DNA of 56,023 nt from a virus. The position numbers were made by a program, and so were the translations under genes. Below, piece by piece: positions 21,496 to 29,044 of the stretch. The notes below the pieces were generated by a model that was not told the origin of the DNA, did not search any database, and saw nothing but the letters and a program-made list of their open reading frames with translations. Every line of letters begins with the position of its first letter. The first letter of the stretch is position 1. The stretch is taken from positions 1-56,023 of IMG/VR virus record IMGVR_UViG_3300025282_000041; one strand, written 5' to 3'.

Positions 21496-23324
21496 TGGCA
21501 TCAACACAGGCATTCCCACCGAAGGGCCGACAGGACACCATATTCAACGAGGTGACATCAGTTATTCGTGTCCCTGCATTCGTGGACAACACCGTTCTCC
21601 ATGCTGAATACACGCGTGAGCGAAGCAACACCAAGGGAACCATACTCAAGGTCACACCACCGTTGGGAACGGACTTCCAGTATGCACACGACCGAACATA
21701 CAGCCTCATAGAGGAGCAGGACGGTCTGCGCCTCACACACCCTACGCGTGATGGCTCACGATACACCGGGGCCATCTACTTCGATGGGAACAAGTTGTCA
21801 TCATCCTCAAGCGCCCCCCCGCTGTTGTTGTTCGCAGAGGAGGAGAGTACTGAGCAACGACTGCGGCCCAAGGAGGTGCATACCGCCACCTACGGGTCAA
21901 GGTTGACACTGCAGAACATGAGGGGTCGAACCCTTGAGGGCATCGAGTTCACTGAAAAGACTGTGAGGCTAGGTCAAACAGTGGATATAGGTCTACGCAC
22001 CACAGACCTGATTCAACAACTGTTCATCGGAGTCCCACACTCATTGAACTCGGTTGACATCGGGTTGTCATTCACCGGGCCTCGTGGGGGTGCGACTAGT
22101 ACAAACTACAAGGGCGCAGACCTCGTGCGACACTCGACGAGGTTCCTGTCCGCCAACTTCCAAGGCGTTAATCTCATATCAGCACTGCGATTCGTAGGTC
22201 GTCATGATGGACACACCATGTTCTACGACCGATTTGGAAACCTCCTCTATGCTCCATCAGTGTTCCTGTTGACCGACCGGACACTCGGGGAAACCACAGG
22301 GGTCAACTCTGTTCAAAGCGAACCATTGGTGGGGCTCGCCAACCGTCTGAAGATTCTGGGCAAACAACGAGCCAACAATGATGATATAGTGGTGGTGGTG
22401 GATGATGGAGAACTACAGAAGAAGCAAGGTTCAATCAAGACGATGGAGATATTAGACCCTGTGGTACGAACTGAGACGGCTGCTCGTAGGGTGGCCGGTG
22501 AGTACCTCCGCATGAACCGTAAGGCACAGAATGTGCTGCGAAGCAAGGGTCACATCAACTCATGGGACATCGGCCCCGGCGATGTCGTCCACTACAAGGC
22601 CCCGTCCACTGGCTCACAGCGGTATGTGGCGGTGTTGGAGGCGACCCACTCCCTGCGTGACCACACCACCGACCTCGACTTCACCACCTTTGAGACTGGT
22701 ATCGAGAGAATGCTCACCGGATTCACAGGTAGGGGTGAGTTGCAGAACGACCTGACCGAACCAGACCTGACGCAGCAAATCCGCACACTACAGAACAGCA
22801 ACACCGGAAGCATCGGTCTGTTCGTCATCCCATCCGTCAGCACCTTCACCCTCGTCGGGGCGTTAGCCCGGAACCACAGCGATGACATCAAGACAGTGAA
22901 CAACGCCACGCCCGACAAACACGCAGGGTTCATCATCGGTCATAGGTACTCGCAAGGCAACATCACTTCTGCCATCGGTACGACAGACATGACTAAGGCA
23001 GCGCGTGGTGCCATTGGTGTAGGTGCGTCATTGTCCACCAAGATTGCTGGTAGTGGGTCAGCACAGTACATCCATGCGACCAAACTGTTGACTGTGGCAT
23101 CTACTGACGGATTCCCTGCAACTGGTACGATAATGATTGTTGCACAAGATGACAGCCTAGCATACTCAGCAGCATATGACGCCATCACTAGCACGACATT
23201 CCATATCGTGACCTCGTTTGGCGCTGATAAAACATGGACGAATGACGCAAGGGTAATCTATGCTCGCCCCCGCTCACACGAGACGAGGGTATGCCGCTCT
23301 AGAAGGAAGGTGCTGACAAAATGA
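21495..23324 (+). CDS. Baseplate hub-like tail protein
   Basis: A 609-residue protein whose ATG overlaps the giant gene's stop (TGATG). Residues of about 230-420 follow the layout of phage baseplate hub proteins of the gpD/XkdQ kind: a short DRFGNLLY strand, an ANRLKILGKQ segment, a DPVVRTETAARRVAGEYL helix (the usual place where a new beta domain follows), then WDIGPGDVVHY, matching the common l-x-P-G-d-x-V ending. The C-terminal 170 residues form a separate Thr/Ser-rich beta domain. Hubs close the tail tip and hold fibres, which suits its place next to the giant fibre-like gene. The family call is by motif layout only. Confidence 0.6.
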   Translation: MASTQAFPPKGRQDTIFNEVTSVIRVPAFVDNTVLHAEYTRERSNTKGTILKVTPPLGTDFQYAHDRTYSLIEEQDGLRLTHPTRDGSRYTGAIYFDGNKLSSSSSAPPLLLFAEEESTEQRLRPKEVHTATYGSRLTLQNMRGRTLEGIEFTEKTVRLGQTVDIGLRTTDLIQQLFIGVPHSLNSVDIGLSFTGPRGGATSTNYKGADLVRHSTRFLSANFQGVNLISALRFVGRHDGHTMFYDRFGNLLYAPSVFLLTDRTLGETTGVNSVQSEPLVGLANRLKILGKQRANNDDIVVVVDDGELQKKQGSIKTMEILDPVVRTETAARRVAGEYLRMNRKAQNVLRSKGHINSWDIGPGDVVHYKAPSTGSQRYVAVLEATHSLRDHTTDLDFTTFETGIERMLTGFTGRGELQNDLTEPDLTQQIRTLQNSNTGSIGLFVIPSVSTFTLVGALARNHSDDIKTVNNATPDKHAGFIIGHRYSQGNITSAIGTTDMTKAARGAIGVGASLSTKIAGSGSAQYIHATKLLTVASTDGFPATGTIMIVAQDDSLAYSAAYDAITSTTFHIVTSFGADKTWTNDARVIYARPRSHETRVCRSRRKVLTK

Positions 23325-23344
23325 TGCCGATGGAAGCAGCGTGG
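23322..23344 (+). repeat. Direct repeat of the tag-encoding sequence, copy 1
   Basis: Twenty-three bases covering the stop/start junction (TGATGCCG) and the first codons of this gene are repeated exactly at 23696-23718. A further GTGTTGAAGG follows 3 bases later in both. It shows a recent DNA-level copy of a start region with its peptide tag. Confidence 0.9.
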
Positions 23345-23698
23345 CGCGTGTTGAAGGGACGCGCCTTCCATAACGATGAGTATTTGGCGGCGGCGAAGGA
23401 GGCCGACCTCGCAGTGCGGGCTTTGGAGGCCGTGGAAGACACGCGTTACACATGGGAGGAAATTGCCCCTTTATGGGAGAGGATGAAAACCACAGTCACG
23501 GCTCTCGGGCAACTCAAGGATGCTCACTATGGAACCAACAACGAGACCGAGCGTTTGGGAGGAGCGTTCGCACGACATGAGGCATACGGGGAGGAAAACG
23601 ACCAATTATCACAGCAGTGGTGGCACGACCTTTTCAATCCGACTATGATAGACGATGATTTGAGAGCAGGTAGGTATTGGGAGAGCGGTGAACAGTGA
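23324..23698 (+). CDS. Tagged virion-module protein of unknown function
   Basis: A 124-residue protein starting at ATG 23324, which overlaps the hub gene stop as TGATG (an extra ATG lies at 23321), with GGAAGG upstream. It begins MPMEAAWRVLKG, a peptide shared with the next two genes. The rest is helical and charged, with several Trp residues, and resembles nothing I recognise. The tag and the coupling to two enzyme-like genes suggest it belongs to the same functional set, perhaps as a carrier, inhibitor or packaged protein. Function unknown. Confidence 0.6.
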   Translation: MPMEAAWRVLKGRAFHNDEYLAAAKEADLAVRALEAVEDTRYTWEEIAPLWERMKTTVTALGQLKDAHYGTNNETERLGGAFARHEAYGEENDQLSQQWWHDLFNPTMIDDDLRAGRYWESGEQ

Positions 23699-23718
23699 TG
23701 CCGATGGAAGCAGCGTGG
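23696..23718 (+). repeat. Direct repeat of the tag-encoding sequence, copy 2
   Basis: Exact copy of 23322-23344 spanning the stop of the tagged unknown gene and the start of the D12 methylase gene. The same TGATG overlap is reproduced, so the junction and the tag were copied together. Confidence 0.9.
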
Positions 23719-24615
23719 GCTGTGTTGAAGGCAGTAGCGGGGCAACCAACATTCCCTGTTACCCATCATTCTCATCCTACGCGTGGTCTAGCCGCTATGG
23801 AGGGATTCAAACCTCGCAGCATTGCAGGACTACCAACACCATTAAACTATTATGGTGGTAAAGGATGGTTAGTGCCTCAGTTGAGAGAATTATATGAGCC
23901 ATTCCGAGATACACACTCGTTCCATGATGTGTTTGGTGGCTCTGGTGCAGCAATTATGGGTGTAAATCCAAAGCATGGTTCGTGGAATGATACTAGTTCT
24001 CCTCTTGTTAATTTCCAAAGACATTTGAAACGAGGTTTAACTATCCCTAACTTTGGTCCTAATACAAAGGATAACTATAAGCAATTGAAAGATAGATATA
24101 ACCATCTACAAATGACTGACCCTCATTCAGTAGAAGCGGCTCAATTATACTTTGCACTTAACAGAAGAGGACACAGTGGATTGATGGAACATAACAAGCA
24201 AGGAAGGCTAATGTCATCTGGTGGTCATGGTAGTCCAAACTTAGAGAGAGCCTTTGATTTAACATCATACAAACGACCAATGCATAGATGGAAAATAGAC
24301 AACCGAGATTTCCGTGATGTTATGCGAGGTCTTGGTCGTAATTCTTTTGGATATATTGACCCACCATACCCTAAGAGACAAGGGCAATATGGACAAGGTG
24401 GATTTGGAGATGAACTACAAACGGCTGTGCGGGATGCAGCGTTAGCACACCCCGGCCCTGTGGTAGTATCAAATTATGCTACACCAGAAATGCTAGAACT
24501 ATACCAAGATGATTTTGATATAGAAACAAAGACACCTAGACAAGGAATGCTTGGGGCTAACAAAAGAATAACACAACAGATTCCAGAAATGATAGCGAGG
24601 AGGATTGATGAATGA
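23698..24615 (+). CDS. D12-class DNA adenine N6-methyltransferase with N-terminal tag
   Basis: A 305-residue protein transferring a methyl group from S-adenosylmethionine to adenine in DNA. Residues 1-12 are the shared tag MPMEAAWAVLKA, followed by a linker. The Dam/D12 enzyme body starts at about residue 45 with YYGGKG (51-56). Motif I is DVFGGSGA (77-84, SAM binding) and the catalytic motif IV is DPPY (221-224). All key residues are present, so activity is plausible. The body is clearly more AT-rich than the tag and the neighbouring genes and uses AGA/AAA/TTA codons freely, a sign of transfer. Being in the virion module rather than the replication operon, it may be packaged or act late, for instance to mark progeny DNA. 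Confidence 0.85.
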   Translation: MPMEAAWAVLKAVAGQPTFPVTHHSHPTRGLAAMEGFKPRSIAGLPTPLNYYGGKGWLVPQLRELYEPFRDTHSFHDVFGGSGAAIMGVNPKHGSWNDTSSPLVNFQRHLKRGLTIPNFGPNTKDNYKQLKDRYNHLQMTDPHSVEAAQLYFALNRRGHSGLMEHNKQGRLMSSGGHGSPNLERAFDLTSYKRPMHRWKIDNRDFRDVMRGLGRNSFGYIDPPYPKRQGQYGQGGFGDELQTAVRDAALAHPGPVVVSNYATPEMLELYQDDFDIETKTPRQGMLGANKRITQQIPEMIARRIDE

Positions 24616-25055
24616 AACCAATTGATGTTGCTTGGGTAGTGTTGAAACGCCAAACCAAATTATACAATTGGATTGAGGATTATCCAGATAAACAACCTGT
24701 GAAGTATTATCATGGTTCACATGAAAAAGTCAGACCATTGATTCATCAACAAGGTCTTGTTCCACAGAATGAATATGCGAATAATGAAGATTGGTTTAGA
24801 CAACTTGATGACCACCCTGACCCACAATACCATATCTCAGATGAAGAGTGGGAGAAGATGGTAGCGGAACATGACCCGACTGTATCATTCACCCCTAGTG
24901 AAGATTTTGCTCAGGCATTTGGTTCAGATATGTGGGGTATTCGTGGGGAACCACTAGATACATCACACCCTGCGAAGATAAAACAAGATAGTGAATCAAG
25001 AACAAAACAGATTATACCACCAGAACAATTGGTGTTTTTAGGAGGGAAAAAATAA
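24612..25055 (+). CDS. Tagged ADP-ribosyltransferase-like protein
   Basis: A 147-residue protein overlapping the methylase by 4 bases (ATGA). It starts MKPIDVAWVVLKRQ, a third, more diverged version of the shared tag. Residues 32-49 read YYHGSHEKVRPLIHQQGL, like the first conserved strand of the ADP-ribosyltransferase fold (Y-H-G-[TS] contacting NAD, then a helix ending in GL). SFTPSEDFAQAFG (about 95-107) resembles the second motif, the S/T-x-S region. Such folds occur in T4 Alt/ModA and many toxins. The catalytic Glu cannot be assigned with certainty. AT-rich like the preceding gene body. The family call is tentative. Confidence 0.5.
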   Translation: MKPIDVAWVVLKRQTKLYNWIEDYPDKQPVKYYHGSHEKVRPLIHQQGLVPQNEYANNEDWFRQLDDHPDPQYHISDEEWEKMVAEHDPTVSFTPSEDFAQAFGSDMWGIRGEPLDTSHPAKIKQDSESRTKQIIPPEQLVFLGGKK

Positions 25056-25405
25056 TGCCAGTATTGAACCACGCTAGACGGTTTTTAGTAGACCAACTAG
25101 CAGCGAAAATTAATGAACTGGTCATCGGTAGTGATGGCACACAGGCGAGCGCAGATGATGGAGGAGCGAGGGCGTTGGCACGAATCGTTCCCACGGTCAG
25201 GGTGTTGGATGACCAGACAATCCTCGTGGAGGGCAGGTTCGGAACGACCTATGACTTCCCCAAGAGTGATGTACAGGAGGTCGTGTTGCAGCACAAGGAC
25301 GCATCCACTGATGAGTTCATCCCCATATACCGCACCGACATCAGGGCAATCACCAAGAACACGCAGAACGAATTACACTTTTCATTCCTTATCGAGGTGA
25401 GTTAG
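25055..25405 (+). CDS. Putative tail/fibre adaptor protein
   Basis: A 116-residue protein with its ATG overlapping the previous stop by one base (TAATG). Base composition returns to the GC-rich norm of the virion genes. A helical N-terminus (MPVLNHARRFLVDQLAAKI) is followed by beta-rich sequence ending ITKNTQNELHFSFLIEVS. This ending resembles the final strands of small phage proteins that join fibres to the baseplate, but I cannot name a family. It directly precedes a fibre-like gene. Confidence 0.45.
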   Translation: MPVLNHARRFLVDQLAAKINELVIGSDGTQASADDGGARALARIVPTVRVLDDQTILVEGRFGTTYDFPKSDVQEVVLQHKDASTDEFIPIYRTDIRAITKNTQNELHFSFLIEVS

Positions 25406-26758
25406 ATGGTCAACCCCAAGTCCGGTCACACAGCAGCGAACATCACCCTAGGGGTGGATGGACTACGAGATGGTGATGTGATTACATCTCCGTCACTCAC
25501 CAACCTAGTGGAGGGCATTCATGGCAACGGTATCCTACGCCTACAGGATGGTGCGAGGGACCAAGCCAACCGGAACGAGGTGATGACCAACGCACCGGGC
25601 CATTGTGAGCGGTTGTCTGCGTACACCTTGAGGGTTCATGGTGGGTTCTGTGTGTTGGATGGCGCACTGTACCAGTTCGCAGGTGGACCGGGGAGCAACA
25701 TCACCCTCACACTGGAGAACGCTCAGAACTATGTGACGAGCACTGCGCTGGCATCTGGTGAGGAGGTGGTGTATGTCATCTACCTCGTGGGGAACTCCAA
25801 TGCATCCGTCAGCAACAGCCGTGTCAGGGTGCTTGGTGGAACACCCACTACCACATCAACAGGCGTGTTCCCTCCTGTGCCAGACGGATTCCTGACCGAC
25901 CCCATCACCGGAGTGACCGAGAAGAATGCCCAGACGACCGTTCTGGCGGTCGTACGGGCCATCCACAACCCATCGGGTGGGGGTGGTGACCTTATCGACA
26001 TAGTTGAGGTCAATGACAAGCGAGTGTTTTTGCACACCACCCCACAGTACATGACTCCACTCACCACATCATCTACTACTGCGGGTGCATCCACCGTAGT
26101 GCGCGCATACAACACAGGTGTCAACAACGATGTTCAGTTGAAGAACTTGGAGTATGGTGCAGGTCATGATGAACAGGGCGACTTCGGCGGCACCACCAGT
26201 TCAAACAGGATTGATGTGTCTGCTATATGGGTCAGTCATCAGAACTGGAAGGCGTCGATTAACGATGCCACTAACCCCACTCCCCCATCATCTGGTCCTG
26301 ACTTTGGTTTGGGACCACAGGGCGGATACGACTCGACTACGGCCACCTATGCTGATGCACAGACACCCACTGATGTGTTGTACTATTCAGGTCAGGGCAA
26401 TGCAAAACAATCATTGGCGGCAGGTGGGGCAATGACCACTGTTAGGTTGGGTTCAAAAGGAGTAGACAAGTTTCAACTGACTACAAGTGGCAACAAGGTA
26501 TGGAAGTTCACATCATACGGCGACCAAGTATTCATCACTGATTGTACTACAGCACCATCTGGTACTACACATACACTTGATTACACACCAGACGGTGAGT
26601 TCCCTGAGGGTCACATGATATGGATTCAGAATACAAATGGTTCGCATGACAACATTCGATTCAATGGCACTGGTATATCGAATCAGATTATTGAAGCAGG
26701 CAAGACCGCACAGTATGTGTTCGATGGACAGACATGGTATCGTCTATCCTATGTCTGA
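25406..26758 (+). CDS. Putative tail fibre / receptor-binding protein
   Basis: A 450-residue protein whose ATG directly follows the previous stop, with GAGGTGAG upstream. It is Gly, Thr, Asn and Val rich with predicted beta-strand repeats. The N-terminal section (SPSLTNLVEGIHGNGIL, then FCVLDGALYQFAG) is followed by a Ser/Thr/Pro linker. The C-terminal 120 residues (VWKFTSYGDQVFITD, then GKTAQYVFDGQTWYRL) form a compact beta domain like a fibre tip. It is the last gene of the + strand block. Role inferred from composition and position. Confidence 0.5.
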   Translation: MVNPKSGHTAANITLGVDGLRDGDVITSPSLTNLVEGIHGNGILRLQDGARDQANRNEVMTNAPGHCERLSAYTLRVHGGFCVLDGALYQFAGGPGSNITLTLENAQNYVTSTALASGEEVVYVIYLVGNSNASVSNSRVRVLGGTPTTTSTGVFPPVPDGFLTDPITGVTEKNAQTTVLAVVRAIHNPSGGGGDLIDIVEVNDKRVFLHTTPQYMTPLTTSSTTAGASTVVRAYNTGVNNDVQLKNLEYGAGHDEQGDFGGTTSSNRIDVSAIWVSHQNWKASINDATNPTPPSSGPDFGLGPQGGYDSTTATYADAQTPTDVLYYSGQGNAKQSLAAGGAMTTVRLGSKGVDKFQLTTSGNKVWKFTSYGDQVFITDCTTAPSGTTHTLDYTPDGEFPEGHMIWIQNTNGSHDNIRFNGTGISNQIIEAGKTAQYVFDGQTWYRLSYV

Positions 26759-26767
26759 TGGCATCAA
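26759..26767. other. Convergent junction between virion and replication blocks
   Basis: Only 9 bases separate the stop of the last + strand gene from the stop of the last - strand gene. I see no T-run or hairpin here on either strand, so transcripts from the two blocks may overlap or end inside the opposing gene. Confidence 0.8.
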
Positions 26768-26938
26768 CTAATCTAGTTCATCACGCTGCGGGTTCTGCCA
26801 CAGGTGATGACACTCGGGGCATTCCCATATCAGGATGCGGTTGAGGGTGCGAATGTACTTGCCGATGATGCGTATAGCGAACACCCGCTCCCCGCACACC
26901 TCGCATTCCTGCTTCAGTGCCTCAAGCAGTTTGCCCAT
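26768..26938 (-). CDS. Small zinc-ribbon protein
   Basis: A 56-residue protein starting at ATG 26938, inside the chaperonin 3' end (17-base overlap), with GGAG 4 bases before the start. Cys12, Cys15, Cys40 and Cys43 (CEVC and CPEC) form a classic four-cysteine zinc ribbon with a basic, aliphatic middle. Zinc ribbons of this size often bind nucleic acid or a polymerase subunit; no specific function can be assigned. It is the terminal gene of the leftward operon. Confidence 0.65.
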   Translation of the reverse strand: MGKLLEALKQECEVCGERVFAIRIIGKYIRTLNRILIWECPECHHLWQNPQRDELD

Positions 26939-28430
26939 TCTGCTCCTCGTCTCCCCGCCGTCCGATGATGTCATCTATGCGTAGGATAGCAATGGCGACC
27001 TCGGTTGCCGACTGTATGGCCTGTCGCACCACACGGTACGGTTCTATGACACCTTCCAACGACATGTCAACCATGTCACCGGACTCAATGTCGGGTGCGT
27101 AGTGTGCCAGTTCACAGGCCTCGACCTTGATTGCTATATCGAGGGGGTTGTGTCCCGCGTTCTCGGCAATCGTTATCGGTATGGAAAGCAATGATTCGGC
27201 ATACGCCTCAACAGCAAGGCGGATTCTACCATCCTCGATGTCGGTATTGATGTGGTGGCTGATGTATGAGAACGCACTGCCGCCACCGGCAACCACCATC
27301 TGGTCACGGTAGGCTAATGATGAGACTCCTATGGCATCATCGAATGCCCGCTCCAACTCATCCACCGTCTGTCGCGTGGCACCACGCAGGACGAGAGTGA
27401 CGACATCGGGTTTGTCGACCTCGATGGTGACGAATCGAATGTCACCTATCTCCTTCTCCACCACCGACGCATCACCGAGCGAGTCGGGGTTCGCATCCTC
27501 GGTCATGTGATAGATGGGTGAGCCGGTTAGATGGCTGATTGCCTGTAGGTCGGTGGTTGGCACTCGTGTCACGATGCCGATTCCCTCCTGTGCCAGTGTG
27601 TGGATGACCGCCTCATGCACATTGTCCCGCACGAACACGGATACCACACCAAGGCTGATGATTGACTGGGCGCGCTCTACAAGCATACGAGTCTCAGCAA
27701 TCTGGAACTGCTGCACCGCATCCATCGACCCCAGTTGCACACGCATCGAGTCATGCATGGGTGGGGGTGTTAGACCTGTGTTGACCAGCAGCACCCCGCC
27801 ACGCAGGTCTGTGGGGTTGGCGGTCGAGCCGAACTCCTTGTTGAGAATCACGCCGTCGAACAGGTGTGAGTCATCCAATGACCCACCAACCTGACTGATG
27901 ACCTTGATGCGTGACTCGTCTCCCTTGGTGAGTTCAATGGCATTGACACACAGTTCTGCCACATGTTCGATGTTCTGCTCTGCGGCCTTTCCGGTTACTG
28001 CTGTTGTGGCGACTGCCCTCAGGTCCACCTCGTCCAACTTCAGGTCATCCAACAGACGCAGCGCCTGTTGCGAAGCCTTCCGGTATCCATTGCAGATGGT
28101 GTTCGGGTGTATCCCCTTGACCAGAAGCCCCTCGGTGTTCTCCAACAACTTACCTGCAATGACAACCACGCTCGTTGTGCCATCCCTACATTCAACCTCC
28201 TGTGTCTTTGACATGTTCACGACCATCTGCGCACCCGGATGTGCTACATCCAGTTCACGCAGTATCGTCGCTCCATCATTACTCACCACGAAGTGTCCTC
28301 GTGGGTCTACGCACATCTTGTCCATACCCAATGGCCCAAGCGTGGAACGGACAGTATTCGCTACCGCGATTGCTGCCTTTATGTTCAACTGCTGTGCCTT
28401 TTGTGTAGTGGTGTCTCTCCCTTCTCCCAT
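26922..28430 (-). CDS. Group II chaperonin (thermosome subunit)
   Basis: A 502-residue CCT/thermosome-family ATPase that folds proteins in a closed double ring. ATG 28430 is chosen because GGAGG sits 9-10 bases upstream. Visible family motifs are the N-terminal STLGPLGMDKM, SNDGATIL, the hydrolytic RDGTTSVVVIAGKLL (usual form GDGTT; the Asp is kept, the first Gly is Arg) and AGGGSAFS, where most relatives have GGGA-x-E. It is about 40 residues shorter than typical archaeal subunits. The tight operon with the exonuclease suggests expression with replication genes. It may form homo-rings or mix with host subunits to fold the very large virion proteins; that role is inference. Confidence 0.93.
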   Translation of the reverse strand: MGEGRDTTTQKAQQLNIKAAIAVANTVRSTLGPLGMDKMCVDPRGHFVVSNDGATILRELDVAHPGAQMVVNMSKTQEVECRDGTTSVVVIAGKLLENTEGLLVKGIHPNTICNGYRKASQQALRLLDDLKLDEVDLRAVATTAVTGKAAEQNIEHVAELCVNAIELTKGDESRIKVISQVGGSLDDSHLFDGVILNKEFGSTANPTDLRGGVLLVNTGLTPPPMHDSMRVQLGSMDAVQQFQIAETRMLVERAQSIISLGVVSVFVRDNVHEAVIHTLAQEGIGIVTRVPTTDLQAISHLTGSPIYHMTEDANPDSLGDASVVEKEIGDIRFVTIEVDKPDVVTLVLRGATRQTVDELERAFDDAIGVSSLAYRDQMVVAGGGSAFSYISHHINTDIEDGRIRLAVEAYAESLLSIPITIAENAGHNPLDIAIKVEACELAHYAPDIESGDMVDMSLEGVIEPYRVVRQAIQSATEVAIAILRIDDIIGRRGDEEQNGQTA

Positions 28431-29044
28431 TCCCAATCAACCTCCAAGTCAACTATGTCCCCTGTCCATCTCGACCGGGACTTCACGACTCCTTCCTCAA
28501 CCCCATGCTGCCACAATCCCCAATTTAACCTTGTGTCTTCCAAGCAGTACTTGGCGACCTCAGAATGATGACCATTATTCCATGCCTTTGGTGCGTCAAT
28601 GCTCTTCATCGCACCCTTCCCTTGGCCGAGCGTATGCTTGCACACATCGTCGAGGGTGACAAAGAACGAGTCACCAATCAGTCCGGTGGACTTGCGCAGG
28701 TGTTGAGAGGTATCCAGTATATTGTCACGATGGCTACGCAGTATCTCACCTGCGGCAAAGCAATCGAGCGAGTCCCGAAGAACAGGGAGGTCGAACCGTA
28801 GTATGTTGTGGCCGACCAATGCACCACCAGCCTCGACATGGTTGAGGATGTGGTCACCGAGGATGCGTGGGTGGAGTGCTTCAACGGTGGCGTCCACATC
28901 TATGTCCTCGTTGCAGAACACAGTGGAGTCATGGCCATCATGGGTGGCAACGACTGTGGTCTTGAACAGATGGGTCTTGTCCCAACCACCTATCTCGTAG
29001 GAATAATTACTGGTCTCAATATCGAGAGCAAGAACATCGGACAT
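28385..29044 (-). CDS. DEDD-family 3'-5' exonuclease
   Basis: A 219-residue RNase H-fold exonuclease. ATG 29044 overlaps the upstream stop as TAATG. The three exonuclease motifs are present: Exo I LALDIETS (Asp8, Glu10), Exo II GHNILRFDLPVL, and Exo III AKYCLEDTRLN with Tyr four residues before the last Asp, the DEDDy layout. It would remove nucleotides from DNA 3' ends in proofreading or repair. The polymerase in this window carries its own exonuclease domain, so this free enzyme probably serves recombination or RNA/DNA end trimming. Its 3' end overlaps the chaperonin start by 46 bases. Confidence 0.85.
   Translation of the reverse strand: MSDVLALDIETSNYSYEIGGWDKTHLFKTTVVATHDGHDSTVFCNEDIDVDATVEALHPRILGDHILNHVEAGGALVGHNILRFDLPVLRDSLDCFAAGEILRSHRDNILDTSQHLRKSTGLIGDSFFVTLDDVCKHTLGQGKGAMKSIDAPKAWNNGHHSEVAKYCLEDTRLNWGLWQHGVEEGVVKSRSRWTGDIVDLEVDWEWEKGETPLHKRHSS

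Noticed and set aside
26759-26767. Bidirectional terminator between converging blocks
   Set aside because: The 9-base gap has no T-run or inverted repeat, so I do not call a terminator there.
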